Counted from the stretch's first letter, positions 44,211-54,215 are shown. The stretch: DNA of 64,000 nt from Caloramator fervidus (GCF_900108045.1 NZ_FNUK01000002.1:33833-97832), one strand, 5' to 3'. A program made the numbers and translations. The notes: generated from the sequence alone by a model not told the origin.

Positions 44211-44876
44211 CTATTTCAAGAGTTTAATTTGCTCCCTCATTTTATTAAAAATAAATCTTATTATAATATCTCTAGTTTTTTCATCTATATTTTCATATTT
44301 TAATGCTAATCTAAAAAATTTATTTTCCGCTTCTTCAACTCTTACAACGGTAGTTAAAAGTATTACCTCCTCAGGAATATTCAATATAAGTAAAACATTA
44401 GAACCTACTTGAGCTTTTTCTTTTGCTAATATCTTTATTCCTCCTCCACTTATATCTAAAGTAAGAGCTTTATTTAATTGTTCAAAATACAATGAAGGAA
44501 CATCTTTTAAATTTAAAAATTTTTTACCAGGAGGCAAAGTAACATAACTTACTTCCATACTTATAGGCAATCTAAAATATTCTCTCCTTTGAACTCTTTC
44601 AACTATATCAGGAAGGCTTATAATCAACATTTCAATATTGTTTTCACGTTTTTTTCCCAAAACAATTGACCTGCACTTTGTTACATCTTTCTCATTAGGA
44701 ACATAAAATTCAATAACTCTACCAGGATATGTTATAAAATATCTATTACCGGCAGTAGGAACATCTATAAGTAAAAAATTTTCGTTAATATCTTGTATTT
44801 TACTTACATATGCAATTCCATCCTGCATAACATCAATTTTTTGTCCAATTTTTAATTCTATATTTAAAATTTTCAT
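44211..44876 (-). CDS. flgZ: PilZ-domain flagellar brake (YcgR/FlgZ-like)
   Basis: The 221 residues have an N-terminal YcgR_2-type domain (about 1-90) and a PilZ domain with QRREYFRLP (the RxxxR c-di-GMP motif) and DISGGGIKI (D/NxSxxG). Both motifs are complete, so c-di-GMP binding is expected. YcgR-like proteins slow or stop the motor when c-di-GMP is high. The start overlaps the end of flhG (ATGA). Confidence 0.88.
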   Translation of the reverse strand: MKILNIELKIGQKIDVMQDGIAYVSKIQDINENFLLIDVPTAGNRYFITYPGRVIEFYVPNEKDVTKCRSIVLGKKRENNIEMLIISLPDIVERVQRREYFRLPISMEVSYVTLPPGKKFLNLKDVPSLYFEQLNKALTLDISGGGIKILAKEKAQVGSNVLLILNIPEEVILLTTVVRVEEAENKFFRLALKYENIDEKTRDIIIRFIFNKMREQIKLLK

Positions 44877-45739
44877 GATCCTAATCCCATCCTCCCAAAC
44901 AATTTAAAGAATAAATCCTTTATAGTAGTATTTTTGTTTTCATTTTTATGGCCAATTATATCTGAAGCTATTTTAAAAATGCACATACTTGCTTCTGTTT
45001 TAGGATAAGCAATCACATAAGGTCTTTGTTCAATTATTGATAAAGTTACTCTTTCATCTTTGAATAAAAATCCTTTATAATTAATAGAAGTTTTTAAAAA
45101 AACATTAACAGTTTTATTTAATTTGTCAAAAGTTTCTCTCGCTTCTTTTATATTTTTAACTTTGTTAATAACAACATTAATATTAGCATCCTTATATCTT
45201 CCTTTTATTATTTTTATCAAACTATATGCGTCTGTAAGAGAAGTTGGTTCAGGAGTAGTTATTAAAATTACTTCATCTGAAACGCTTATAAAACTTAAAA
45301 TAATATTCGATATACCTGCTCCTGTGTCAACTATTAACACATCTATATCATCTAATTTCTCAAATTCCTCAAGTAACCTATTTCTTTGTTCTTCATTTAA
45401 ATCTACTATATCCTTAAGCCCAGACCCTCCGGGAATTATTTTTACTCCCTCTGGAGTTATTTCCGTTATATCATTAATACTTTTGTTATTAAAAATTAAA
45501 TCATACAAACTATATTTAGATTTTATACCATACATTATATCAACATTAGCCATTCCAATATCAGCATCCAAGATAGCTACTTTAATTCCTCTAAGCTTTA
45601 ATGCAACTGCTAAGTTAACAACAAAACTTGATTTACCAACTCCTCCTTTTCCACTAGTAACAGTAATAACTTTAAAATTATTTTGTTTTTTATAATTCCT
45701 ACTATTTATTATATGTCTTAATCTCTCTGCTTGGTCCAT
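44873..45739 (-). CDS. flhG: Flagellar number regulator FlhG (MinD-like ATPase)
   Basis: The 288 residues form a MinD/ParA-type ATPase: a short N-terminal DQAERLRHII, deviant Walker A TSGKGGVGKSS, DADIGMANVDIMYG, IVDTGAGIS and the C-terminal region. FlhG, with FlhF, sets the place and number of flagella. The N-terminal DQAxxLR motif is what activates the FlhF GTPase. It overlaps flhF by 22 bases. Confidence 0.93.
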   Translation of the reverse strand: MDQAERLRHIINSRNYKKQNNFKVITVTSGKGGVGKSSFVVNLAVALKLRGIKVAILDADIGMANVDIMYGIKSKYSLYDLIFNNKSINDITEITPEGVKIIPGGSGLKDIVDLNEEQRNRLLEEFEKLDDIDVLIVDTGAGISNIILSFISVSDEVILITTPEPTSLTDAYSLIKIIKGRYKDANINVVINKVKNIKEARETFDKLNKTVNVFLKTSINYKGFLFKDERVTLSIIEQRPYVIAYPKTEASMCIFKIASDIIGHKNENKNTTIKDLFFKLFGRMGLGS

Positions 45740-46776
45740 TGCTTATTCCCCCATAAAACTAAATTTAATAGTTTATCGGAGTTGGCTTCTTCTATATCAT
45801 CTGGAACACCTTGTCCTAATGTTAAATAAGAAACAGGCCTTTTACTTAAATATACAGCAGTTAATATTCCCCCATAAGAATCTGTTTCATCTAATTTTGT
45901 AAAAATTAAACTGTTATAATTAATATTTTTATAATTTTCTATAATCATTCTCAAATCCCTTTGCTTTGTAGTTAAACTCAAAACAAGATAAATTTTATCT
46001 GGTGAAAACTCTTCTATAAATTTCTTAGTTTCTGCTATTTGCATCGAATTTTTGCTATTTCTGCCTGTAGTATCAATTAATATAATATCACAATCCTTCA
46101 TTTTATTTAATATTTCTGGAATATCTTTAAGGGAATAAACTACATTAAAGGGCACACCTAATATTTCTGCATATAACCTTAATTGTTCTACAGCACCTAT
46201 TCTATAAGTATCTATTGTTATTAATCCCACTTTTTTATTTTTATAAAGGGAATATATACTAGCTAATTTAGCAATTGTAGTGGTTTTTCCTACTCCAGTA
46301 GGCCCTATAAAAACTTGAATTCTAGAATCATCTTGTTTATCTGAAACAAGAATTTCCTTCAAAGTATTTTTAACTTGTTTTTCTAATTCTTTAAAGGATA
46401 ATTGATTATCAAACTTCTTTTTAGTTAAATTGATTATTTCATCAACGATATCCTCAGGTACATCATTGTTTGTTAATATATCTTTTATCCTAATTTTTCT
46501 TTTTGAATCTACCTGTTGTTTTACTAAAGATTCAACCATATTTTTAAGCTCGTTTATTTCTTTTTCTAACTCATTAGAAGAATTAATTCTATCATTTTTT
46601 TTATTTTTATCATCTACTGCTGCTGTAACCTCCAATTTTCTACGCTTAAAAAAACCCAGTATCCCTTTTTGCCTAATTTTTCTTTGACTTATTATTACAG
46701 CATCATTTCCAAGCTCATATCTTATTCTAATCATTGCTTCCTGCATATTATTTACTATATACCTTTTTACTATCAT
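45718..46776 (-). CDS. flhF: Flagellar biosynthesis GTPase FlhF
   Basis: SRP-family GTPase of 352 residues that marks the pole or site where the flagellum is built. The N-terminal B domain (about 1-70) starts MIVKRYIVNNMQEAMIRIRYELG. The NG domain has G1 GPTGVGKTTTIAKLA, G2 IDTYRIGAVEQLRLYA, G3 DTTGRNSKN and G4 TKLDET. The length is near that of B. subtilis FlhF (366). It starts with a 4-base overlap with flhA. Confidence 0.94.
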   Translation of the reverse strand: MIVKRYIVNNMQEAMIRIRYELGNDAVIISQRKIRQKGILGFFKRRKLEVTAAVDDKNKKNDRINSSNELEKEINELKNMVESLVKQQVDSKRKIRIKDILTNNDVPEDIVDEIINLTKKKFDNQLSFKELEKQVKNTLKEILVSDKQDDSRIQVFIGPTGVGKTTTIAKLASIYSLYKNKKVGLITIDTYRIGAVEQLRLYAEILGVPFNVVYSLKDIPEILNKMKDCDIILIDTTGRNSKNSMQIAETKKFIEEFSPDKIYLVLSLTTKQRDLRMIIENYKNINYNSLIFTKLDETDSYGGILTAVYLSKRPVSYLTLGQGVPDDIEEANSDKLLNLVLWGNKQWTKQRD

Positions 46777-48824
46777 AAACTCACCATCCCTAAAGTTTCT
46801 ATTTGAACATCTGCAGGGATTTCATTCATAGATAAAACAATTAAATTAGGAAATACATATTCTATCATTTTTCTAAAGGCAGGTCTAACCTTAGGAGAAC
46901 ATAATATAACTGGTTGACCATTATAAAAGTCTGTAACTTCTAGTAGCTTCTGTATTGCTTCAAATATTCTCCTTGTTGTTTCAGGATCTAATGCAGGATA
47001 AGATCCTTGGAAAGACTTTTGAATATTTTCTGATATCAATTGCTCTAATGAAGGATGCAATGTTAAAAGCCTTATAGTATTATTTTCATCAATTAAATTT
47101 CTACATATAGTCCTACCAAGCGCAATTCTAACATATTCAGTTAAAAGCTCAATATCCCTCGTATTAACTGCATTATCTGCCAAAGTTTCTAAAATAGTAA
47201 CTAAATCTCTTATAGGAACCCTTTCTTTTAAAAGATTTTGTAAAACCTTTTGAACTTCACCAAGAGATAAAAGATTAGGTATCAGTTCTTCTACTACTGC
47301 ACTATAATTTTCTTTAATATTATCTATGAGCATCTTTACCTCTTGTCTTCCTAACAATTCATGGGCATGTTTTTTAATTATTTCTGTAAGATGAGTAACT
47401 AATACTGTAGTTGGATCAACAACAGTTATTCCTAAAAGCTCTGCTTCTTCCCTCTTAGAATCAGGAATCCAAACAGCTGGAAGCCCAAAGGTAGGCTCAA
47501 CAGTTTTTATTCCATCTACTGGAATACCTTCACCTAAAACATCTATAGCAAGATAATGATTTACCAAAATTTCTCCTTTGCCGACAACAGTTCCTTTAAT
47601 TTTTATAACATATTCATTAGTAGCGAGCTGTAAGTTATCTCTTATTCTTATAGGTTGAACGATAATTCCCATTTCTAATGCTAATTGCCTTCTTACCCCT
47701 GCTATTCTATCTAAAAGATCGCCACCAGAAGATACGTCTGCAAGAGGAATCAATCCATAACCTATTTCTATCTCTAGAGGCTCAACATTAAGATATTGCA
47801 TGACATTTTCTGGTTCTCTTCTTTCTGGCTTTACTTCTTCAGCTTTTGTCTCTATTTTTTGAGGTTTAATATAAGTTTCCTTCGTTAAAAAGTAAGCTGA
47901 TAAAGCACAAAGAGCAGAAATTGATAAAAACAAAACATTAGGTAAAGATGGTATAACCCCCAAAATCGCAAGTATTACACTTGCAATACTTAAAACCTTT
48001 GGATAAGAAGTAAATTGTCCGAAAAGTTCTTTACCTAAAGCAGAGTCACTTGCAGATCTTGTTACTATTATACCTGACGCTGTTGATATTAAAAGAGCTG
48101 GAATCTGACTTACAAGTCCATCACCTACTGTTAAAAGTGCATACTTTTTTAAAGCATCTAAAGCTGACATTTGATGAAATAAAATTCCTATTAAAACTCC
48201 ACCTATTATATTTATTAAAACTATAACAACACCAGCTATAGCATCTCCTTTTACAAACTTACTTGCACCATCCATTGCTCCATAAAAGTCTGCTTCCTGT
48301 TGCAATTTCTTTCTTCTTCTTTTTGCTTCTTCTTCATTTATTATTCCTGCATTTAAATCAGCATCAATACTCATTTGTTTACCTGGCATAGCATCAAGCG
48401 TAAATCTTGCCGCAACCTCTGCAACTCTTGAAGCTCCATTAGTTATAACTACAAATTGTATAACAACTATAATTATAAACAATATAAAACCAACAATGTA
48501 ATTTCCTCCAACAACAAAATTTCCAAAAGCTTCTATAATTTTTCCTGCTTCTCCTTGTCCTAAAATAAGCCTTGTAGAAGAAATATTTAAGCCTAATCTA
48601 AAAAGAGTTGTTATTAATAAAAGTGTTGGAAATACTGAAAATTCTAGTACTTCTGTAGTAAACATTGTTAAAAGCAAGATAACAAGAGAAATCGACATAT
48701 TTAAAGCTAAAAATATATCCAAAAGCCATGTTGGAAGAGGAATTATAATCATTAAAACAATCAATATAACTACAAAGGCTATCAACACATCTATATTGTT
48801 TTTTAATTTAAACTCCTTTAACAT
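46773..48824 (-). CDS. flhA: Flagellar export protein FlhA
   Basis: The 683-residue export-gate component has eight predicted membrane helices in the first ~330 residues and a cytoplasmic domain. VVGGNYIVGFILFIIIVVIQFVVITNGASRVAEVAARFTLDAMPGKQM is the FHIPEP signature region. The cytoplasmic half binds chaperone-substrate complexes. Length and position agree with known clostridial flhA. Confidence 0.96.
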   Translation of the reverse strand: MLKEFKLKNNIDVLIAFVVILIVLMIIIPLPTWLLDIFLALNMSISLVILLLTMFTTEVLEFSVFPTLLLITTLFRLGLNISSTRLILGQGEAGKIIEAFGNFVVGGNYIVGFILFIIIVVIQFVVITNGASRVAEVAARFTLDAMPGKQMSIDADLNAGIINEEEAKRRRKKLQQEADFYGAMDGASKFVKGDAIAGVVIVLINIIGGVLIGILFHQMSALDALKKYALLTVGDGLVSQIPALLISTASGIIVTRSASDSALGKELFGQFTSYPKVLSIASVILAILGVIPSLPNVLFLSISALCALSAYFLTKETYIKPQKIETKAEEVKPERREPENVMQYLNVEPLEIEIGYGLIPLADVSSGGDLLDRIAGVRRQLALEMGIIVQPIRIRDNLQLATNEYVIKIKGTVVGKGEILVNHYLAIDVLGEGIPVDGIKTVEPTFGLPAVWIPDSKREEAELLGITVVDPTTVLVTHLTEIIKKHAHELLGRQEVKMLIDNIKENYSAVVEELIPNLLSLGEVQKVLQNLLKERVPIRDLVTILETLADNAVNTRDIELLTEYVRIALGRTICRNLIDENNTIRLLTLHPSLEQLISENIQKSFQGSYPALDPETTRRIFEAIQKLLEVTDFYNGQPVILCSPKVRPAFRKMIEYVFPNLIVLSMNEIPADVQIETLGMVSL

Positions 48825-48832
48825 CTACTCCA

Positions 48833-50653
48833 TCACATCCTTCTTATACTATAAACATATGCTATTATTTCAGCAACAGCTTGATATAATTCGACAGGTA
48901 TCATCTGTTCTACCTCTACTTTATAATAAAGTGTTCTTGCTAATTCTTTGTTTTCAACTATGGGAACATTGTTTTCTTTAGCTATTTCTTTTATTTTTTT
49001 AGCTACCAAATCTGCACCTTTTGCAACAACAACTGGAGCTAAATCTTTATTTCTCTCATATCTTATTGCAACTGCAAAGTGTGTTGGGTTTGTAACTACA
49101 ACAGTCGCTTTTGGAACTTCATGCATCATCCTCCTCATAGCCATTTCCCTTTGTTTTTGTCTAATCTTTGACTTAACTTGAGGATCTCCTTCTGTTTGTT
49201 TAAGTTCTTCTTTTAATTCCTGTTTTGTCATCATCAAATCCTTTTTTAATTGCCTCTTTTGAAATATAAAATCAGCAATTCCTACAACAATAAGGAATAT
49301 AACTATTCTTAAAAGTTGTTTATCTGCAATTGATTTAACAAAAGGATAAATTCCAAAAACATTAAGGTCACTAGTTTTTAGAATTTCTAGAAGGTTATTT
49401 TCTAAAAAACTAAAAGTTAAATAAAATATTATAGCAATTTTTATTACTGACTTTAAAAGCTCTACAAATGCTCTTTTAGAAAATAATCTTTTAAATCCAT
49501 TTATTGGATTTAATTTTTCAAAATTAAACTTCAAATTTTCTACCGTAAACAAAAAACCTATTTGAAGAATATTAGCCAATATACCAAGGATCATTATAGT
49601 CAATAAAAAAGGCATAGCAACAAAAACAGCATTTTTCAACATATACAACATATAAGCTTTTAGTCGTAAAACGCTTATATCATCTTTTGTAACTAATTTT
49701 AAGCTATTTACCAAAAACTTTCTACCGTAAAGATAAATATTTTCACCTAATACTACAAATAAAAACATAATTCCAAGTAAAACAACAGCCGATATTAAAT
49801 CTACACTTTTTGCTACTTGACCTTTTTTTCTTGCATCTTGTAACTTTTTAGGCGTTGGCTCCTCAGTTTTATCTTCAGATGCCATTAAAATAACTAAAGG
49901 AAAAGCATTAAACAGTTTTATCAAATCTGATGATAATCCTTCAAAGAGCTTAATATAAATCTGCGTAAGCCCTGGTAAAATAATTGATAACGCAAATAAT
50001 CCAACCAATGTTTTTATAGGCAACCCCAAAAGAAAAATATTTATTTGAGGGACAGCTCTATTAATAAGTCCAAGGGTAAAATCCGTAAGAAAGACTATAA
50101 TAACTATAGGTGCTGCAAGTTGCATCGAAATATAAAAACTTCTACAAAATATATCAAGTATTACAACAAAAACATTTGAATTTATAACAATATTTCCTAA
50201 AGGTAAAACTTCAAAACTTTTTATAACAGCCGATAATATAACATGATGAAAATTTAAAGTAACAAATATAACTAAAGCAAACCAGTTGAAAAATCTTTCA
50301 AGAGGTGTTGAATTTCCTGCAGTTGATGGATCAAAATATTGTGACATTGAAAAACCCACATTAAAATCCATTATCTGTGCAGATACCCTTATAGCATTAA
50401 ATATTAAACTTGAAATATATCCTATTGATAATCCTATAATCAATTCCCTAAATACGTGATACAAAAGATCTATATTGCTGTTTATAAACTGATAACTAGG
50501 AATATCTAAAATAGTAGTAACCAAAAAGGACAATATTAGTGAAAAACCAACTTTAACCAAAGAGGGTATCTGCCTTATTGAAAAAATAGGTGAAGACATT
50601 AGCATTGCTATAATTCTTACAGAAGCTAAAAATAAAGCTAAAAATCCATTCAT
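48833..50653 (-). CDS. fliR-flhB: Fused flagellar export proteins FliR-FlhB
   Basis: The 606 residues are FliR (about 1-252, six membrane helices, LPLGNIV and FLLGLPIKTLVGL) continued without a stop by FlhB (from about 253, starting MASEDKTEEPTPKKLQDARKKG). The FlhB cytoplasmic part keeps the autocleavage site NPTH at about 522-525, so substrate-specificity switching is expected. An internal ATG lies exactly at the junction but lacks a ribosome site, so the fusion is real and not a missed start. Such fusions are known in Clostridium and some other genera. The GTG upstream of the ATG at 50653 is rejected. Confidence 0.95.
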   Translation of the reverse strand: MNGFLALFLASVRIIAMLMSSPIFSIRQIPSLVKVGFSLILSFLVTTILDIPSYQFINSNIDLLYHVFRELIIGLSIGYISSLIFNAIRVSAQIMDFNVGFSMSQYFDPSTAGNSTPLERFFNWFALVIFVTLNFHHVILSAVIKSFEVLPLGNIVINSNVFVVILDIFCRSFYISMQLAAPIVIIVFLTDFTLGLINRAVPQINIFLLGLPIKTLVGLFALSIILPGLTQIYIKLFEGLSSDLIKLFNAFPLVILMASEDKTEEPTPKKLQDARKKGQVAKSVDLISAVVLLGIMFLFVVLGENIYLYGRKFLVNSLKLVTKDDISVLRLKAYMLYMLKNAVFVAMPFLLTIMILGILANILQIGFLFTVENLKFNFEKLNPINGFKRLFSKRAFVELLKSVIKIAIIFYLTFSFLENNLLEILKTSDLNVFGIYPFVKSIADKQLLRIVIFLIVVGIADFIFQKRQLKKDLMMTKQELKEELKQTEGDPQVKSKIRQKQREMAMRRMMHEVPKATVVVTNPTHFAVAIRYERNKDLAPVVVAKGADLVAKKIKEIAKENNVPIVENKELARTLYYKVEVEQMIPVELYQAVAEIIAYVYSIRRM

Positions 50654-50662
50654 TAAAATCAC

Positions 50663-50932
50663 CTATTTTACTATTAAAGTAATATTGCTAAACATTGTTT
50701 GAACAAATTGTATTAAAACCTTCAACATCCACGATCCCATTAATAGAAAAACTAATATTACAGTTATAACTTTTGGAACAAAGGTTAACGTTTGTTCCTG
50801 AATTTGAGTTGCAGCTTGAAATATGCTAACTAAAAGTCCAATTGCCATTGAAGCTATTAAAACAGGTGCTGCAATCATCAAAGCAACCATCATTGCCTGC
50901 TTACCTATACCAATAACAAAAGATAAACTCAT
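50663..50932 (-). CDS. fliQ: Flagellar export protein FliQ
   Basis: The 89-residue export-gate protein has two transmembrane helices. ALMIAAPVLIASMAIGLLVSIFQAATQIQEQTLTFVPKV is the family core. It sits between fliP and fliR, the usual order. Confidence 0.95.
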   Translation of the reverse strand: MSLSFVIGIGKQAMMVALMIAAPVLIASMAIGLLVSIFQAATQIQEQTLTFVPKVITVILVFLLMGSWMLKVLIQFVQTMFSNITLIVK

Positions 50933-50944
50933 TAAAAATCACTC

Positions 50945-51703
50945 CTAAATAAAGCTTTCAATTAGTGATTTGACTACAAGATGCCATCCATCAGCTAATA
51001 CAAATAATAAAATCTTAAATGGAAGTGATATAGTAACTGGCGGTAACATAAACATTCCCATCGACATAAGAATACTTGCTACTACCATATCTATAACAAT
51101 AAAAGGAACAAAAATCATAAATCCAATTTGAAAAGCTGTCTTTAATTCGCTGATTACAAAAGCAGGAATAAGAATTTTAAAAGGAACATCATATCTATCC
51201 TTAGGCTTATCAATTTTAGCCGCATTGTAAAAAAGAGCTAAATCCTTTTCTCTTGTTTGTCTTAACATAAAATCCTTTATAGGTTTACTTCCTATTTCAA
51301 TTGCCTGATCTTGAGTTATTTTTCCCTTTATATAAGGTTGAATAGCTGTATTATTTACTTTGTCATAAACAGGTGCCATTATAAAAAACGTCATAAAAAG
51401 GGCAAGACCGATTAAAACTTGATTAGGCGGCGACTGCTGAGTAGATAAAGCATTTCTTACAAAGCCAAGAACCACTATTATTCTTGTAAAACTAGTCATA
51501 AGAAGAACTATCGAAGGAATAAAAGTTAATGATGTAAGCAATATCAATAATTTTATATTATCTACATATTCTTTAGGAGTTTTTGCTGAATCAATTGAAA
51601 TATTAACTTTAGGAATTTGTAAATTAGGTGTAGCTGCATATGCTATTTTCGTCATAGATAAAATTATTGTTAAAACTAATAGTACTTTTATATATCTTTT
51701 CAT
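50945..51703 (-). CDS. fliP: Flagellar export protein FliP
   Basis: The 252 residues begin with a cleavable-looking signal peptide (IKVLLVLTIILSMTKIAYA-ATP) and then have the FliP core with LLTSLTFIPSIVLLMTSFTRIIVVLGFVRNAL, TQQSPPNQVLIGLALFMTFF and the C-terminal MSMGMFMLPPVTISLPFKILLFVLADGW. It forms the core of the export gate with FliQ and FliR. Confidence 0.96.
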   Translation of the reverse strand: MKRYIKVLLVLTIILSMTKIAYAATPNLQIPKVNISIDSAKTPKEYVDNIKLLILLTSLTFIPSIVLLMTSFTRIIVVLGFVRNALSTQQSPPNQVLIGLALFMTFFIMAPVYDKVNNTAIQPYIKGKITQDQAIEIGSKPIKDFMLRQTREKDLALFYNAAKIDKPKDRYDVPFKILIPAFVISELKTAFQIGFMIFVPFIVIDMVVASILMSMGMFMLPPVTISLPFKILLFVLADGWHLVVKSLIESFI

Positions 51704-51706
51704 ACC

Positions 51707-51997
51707 TCATCTTCCTTTTAAAAATTTTTCGTAAACTTTAAAATCCTCCTCATTAAGTTCAAGAAGTATTTTAACCTCATTTTGAGTATTTGAAATAACA
51801 TAGGGTTTTCCTGCAATTGTTACAACAGTTAAAAAAGAATTTTGTCCAAGGGGAACTCTTTCATAAACTTTTATAACCCTGCCATTATTTATTTTAGAAA
51901 TATAAGTTCCCCCATATTTTGCAGTTATATATATTAAAAATATAATCATAGGAAGAAAAATCATTAGTTTTAAAGCACTTACAAAAATTGGGCTCAT
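51707..51997 (-). CDS. fliO: Flagellar protein FliO/FliZ
   Basis: The 96 residues have an N-terminal transmembrane helix (LMIFLPMIIFLIYITA) and a small beta-rich domain with VKVYERVPLGQNSFLTVVTIAGKPYVIS-like content, typical of FliO. It helps assemble the FliP ring. An upstream TTG was rejected in favour of the ATG at 51997 behind AGGTGAT. Confidence 0.82.
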   Translation of the reverse strand: MSPIFVSALKLMIFLPMIIFLIYITAKYGGTYISKINNGRVIKVYERVPLGQNSFLTVVTIAGKPYVISNTQNEVKILLELNEEDFKVYEKFLKGR

Positions 51998-52005
51998 CAA
52001 ATCAC

Positions 52006-52434
52006 CTACTGTATGATAATATCATAAAAATATACATTAGTTATTTGACCTGTCATAAGAGTAGAATTTATTTTATTTGTAATCTCTTTTCTTATATTTT
52101 CCAACTTTTTACCATCAAAATCACTTGATTTTTTATTTCTTATGGTAGTTATAACAATGTCTCTAATTTGAGGCATTTTTTCTTTTATTTCTGTTTCTAT
52201 TTTTGTATCAGTATAAGCTAGATATATCTTAGCTTTTATATAAACTCTCATATCTTGATCTGCTAGATTTACAATAAACTCATCCATAGCCATGGTTTTT
52301 TCTGTTTTTGGTTTTGGAGCTGAAGGTTGATTTTTTATATACATATAACCCAAAAATCCTCCAACTCCAATAAGTAAAGTTAAAAGCACTATTATAATAA
52401 TCATAAGTTTAGAGATACCTTTATTTTCTGCCAT
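52006..52434 (-). CDS. fliL: Flagellar basal-body protein FliL
   Basis: The 142 residues have one N-terminal transmembrane helix (KLMIIIIVLLTLLIGVGGFLGYMYI) and a periplasmic domain with MDEFIVNLADQDMRVYIKAKIYLAY. FliL surrounds and supports the stator. It follows motB, as in other stator-containing flagellar operons. Confidence 0.9.
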   Translation of the reverse strand: MAENKGISKLMIIIIVLLTLLIGVGGFLGYMYIKNQPSAPKPKTEKTMAMDEFIVNLADQDMRVYIKAKIYLAYTDTKIETEIKEKMPQIRDIVITTIRNKKSSDFDGKKLENIRKEITNKINSTLMTGQITNVYFYDIIIQ

Positions 52435-52448
52435 ATCTATTCTCTCCT

Positions 52449-53198
52449 TTATTTCTTAGTTACTATTAATATATTAACTCTTCTATTTCTTTGCCTTCCC
52501 TCAGGAGTAGAATTAGATGCAATAGGTCTAAATTCTCCAGCACCAACTGCAAGTATTTTTTGAGGATTAACTCCTTCTTTTTCAACTAAAAACCTTACAA
52601 CCTTAACAGCTCTATCAGCGGAAAGTTCCCAATTACTTTTATAATATCCTTTATTTATAGGAACATTATCAGTATGACCTTCAACAACAATTTCATTATC
52701 AAACATCCTTAAAAGCTCTCCAATTTTATCAAGAAGAGGAACGCTTTCTGGCTTTATATCCGCCTTACCTGAATCAAACAATATCTTTTCCTGAAGCTCT
52801 ATAACAACCCCTCTTATATCTTCCCTTACAGTAATCTTAGCTTCTAGATTATTTTTTTTAACAAACTCTTGAACCTTTTTATAAATCTTTGCTGTATCTC
52901 CTCTTTGAATATCTAAATCAACCTTCCCAGTTTTTCTTTCTTTATCATCCTTTTCAATGCCTGGATTTGTATTAACGGGAACAGGGCCCAAATTTCCACC
53001 TTCAACTATGGTATTTACATTTCCACCAAAGGCCTTTGCCAAAGAAAAGGCTAAAGTTTTAAACTTAACCGCATCCATAGTTGAAAAAGCATATAACAAC
53101 ACGAAAAAACATAGAAGGAGGGTCATCATGTCTGCATAAGTTGTTAACCATTCTCCTCCTCCACCCGTCTCGCTTTTTTTAACTTTTCTTTTACTCAT
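52449..53198 (-). CDS. motB: Stator protein MotB
   Basis: The 249 residues have the single membrane helix with the proton- or ion-binding Asp23 (ADMMTLLLCFFVLLYAFS) and the OmpA-like peptidoglycan-binding domain (EGHTDNVPIN, SADRAVKVVRFL). The stator couples ion flow to rotation. It overlaps motA by 8 bases. Ion specificity, H+ or Na+, cannot be told with certainty. Confidence 0.95.
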   Translation of the reverse strand: MSKRKVKKSETGGGGEWLTTYADMMTLLLCFFVLLYAFSTMDAVKFKTLAFSLAKAFGGNVNTIVEGGNLGPVPVNTNPGIEKDDKERKTGKVDLDIQRGDTAKIYKKVQEFVKKNNLEAKITVREDIRGVVIELQEKILFDSGKADIKPESVPLLDKIGELLRMFDNEIVVEGHTDNVPINKGYYKSNWELSADRAVKVVRFLVEKEGVNPQKILAVGAGEFRPIASNSTPEGRQRNRRVNILIVTKK

Positions 53199-54015
53199 TT
53201 CCCATCACCGCAGCCTTTTCAGCATTTTGCTTTAACATAGCTAACCTTTCCTCAGGAGATAAATACGTTTTTAATTTATCCTCTACAATTCTTGGATTTA
53301 CTCCTGACTGAATTGCTAAAACACCTTCTATCATCATTTCCCTTCTGCCAACCTCTTCATTGCTTTTAACTTCAAGCTTATAGGCTAAAGGATTGAAAAA
53401 TAAGTTTGCCATTACTGAACCGTAAAAAGAAGTTATTAATGCAACAGCCATTGATGGTCCAAGAGCTGACTGATCTTGTAAGTTTTTAAGCATTTGAATA
53501 AGCCCAACCAATGTCCCTATCATACCAAAGGCAGGAGCTAATGAGCCCCAAAGTTTAAAGAAATTAATTATACTTTGATGCCTTTTTTCCATTTCAGATA
53601 TTTCAAGTTCCATTATCTCTCTTATTACTTCTGGTTCAATACCATCAACTACCATTTGTATTCCATTTTTCAAAAATTCATCTTCTATGTTTTGGAGCTC
53701 ATCTTCAAGGGATAACAATCCTTCTTTTCTTGCCTTTTTAGATAACTCAACAAACCTTTCTATAAGAATTGTTGCAGGTATTTGCTTATCAACAAAGGCA
53801 TTTTTAATGGCAGAGGGTATTTTTTTTAGTGTAGATAACGGAACCGCTATCATGCAAGCAAAAAAAGAACCAAATACAGTAATGAACAGCGAAGCCACAT
53901 CCCAAAAGGTCAAAAGACCATCCTTTATAGAAGCTTGTCCTGAAATCATTCCATATAAAACGACAAAAAAACCTAAAACCAATCCTAATGCTGTTGAAAT
54001 ATCACTTTTTTTCAT
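53191..54015 (-). CDS. motA: Stator protein MotA
   Basis: The 274 residues show four membrane helices and the MotA/TolQ domain with FNFFKLWGSLAPAFGMIGTLVGLIQMLKNL and the GPSMAVALITSFYGSVMANLFFNPLAYKL segment. The cytoplasmic loop (KKARKEGLLSLEDE) interacts with FliG. It overlaps flbD by 4 bases. Confidence 0.95.
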   Translation of the reverse strand: MKKSDISTALGLVLGFFVVLYGMISGQASIKDGLLTFWDVASLFITVFGSFFACMIAVPLSTLKKIPSAIKNAFVDKQIPATILIERFVELSKKARKEGLLSLEDELQNIEDEFLKNGIQMVVDGIEPEVIREIMELEISEMEKRHQSIINFFKLWGSLAPAFGMIGTLVGLIQMLKNLQDQSALGPSMAVALITSFYGSVMANLFFNPLAYKLEVKSNEEVGRREMMIEGVLAIQSGVNPRIVEDKLKTYLSPEERLAMLKQNAEKAAVMGNE

Positions 54016-54215
54016 TTTACTACCTCCGGCAAGCTTAACATAAATTTTCTTTTAAATTCTATAATTTTTTTTATTATCTCTTCAGGTGTTTCCTTAACAA
54101 CAAATTTTTTTCCATTAACTGTTGTTATTACAGTATCTGGAGTTACTTCTATTTTTTCAATAAGTTCACAATTTAAATAAAACTCTACATTATTAAATCC
54201 TGTAAGCTTAATCAT
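54012..54215 (-). CDS. flbD: FlbD family flagellar protein
   Basis: The 67 residues are the FlbD family type: MIKLTGFNNVEFYLNCELIEKIEVTPDTVITTVNGKKFVV, followed by an EEIIKKIIEFKRK helix. Function is unclear; it is conserved between flgE and motA in Firmicutes and spirochaetes. Confidence 0.9.
   Translation of the reverse strand: MIKLTGFNNVEFYLNCELIEKIEVTPDTVITTVNGKKFVVKETPEEIIKKIIEFKRKFMLSLPEVVK

Noticed and set aside
45123..45695. 190-residue open frame on the + strand opposite flhG
   Set aside because: Lies over the FlhG ATPase motifs on the other strand, and has the biased composition of an antisense shadow.
48833..50662. Frameshift or missing stop joining fliR and flhB
   Set aside because: The frame continues cleanly and fusion is known in clostridia; no homopolymer at the junction suggests an error.
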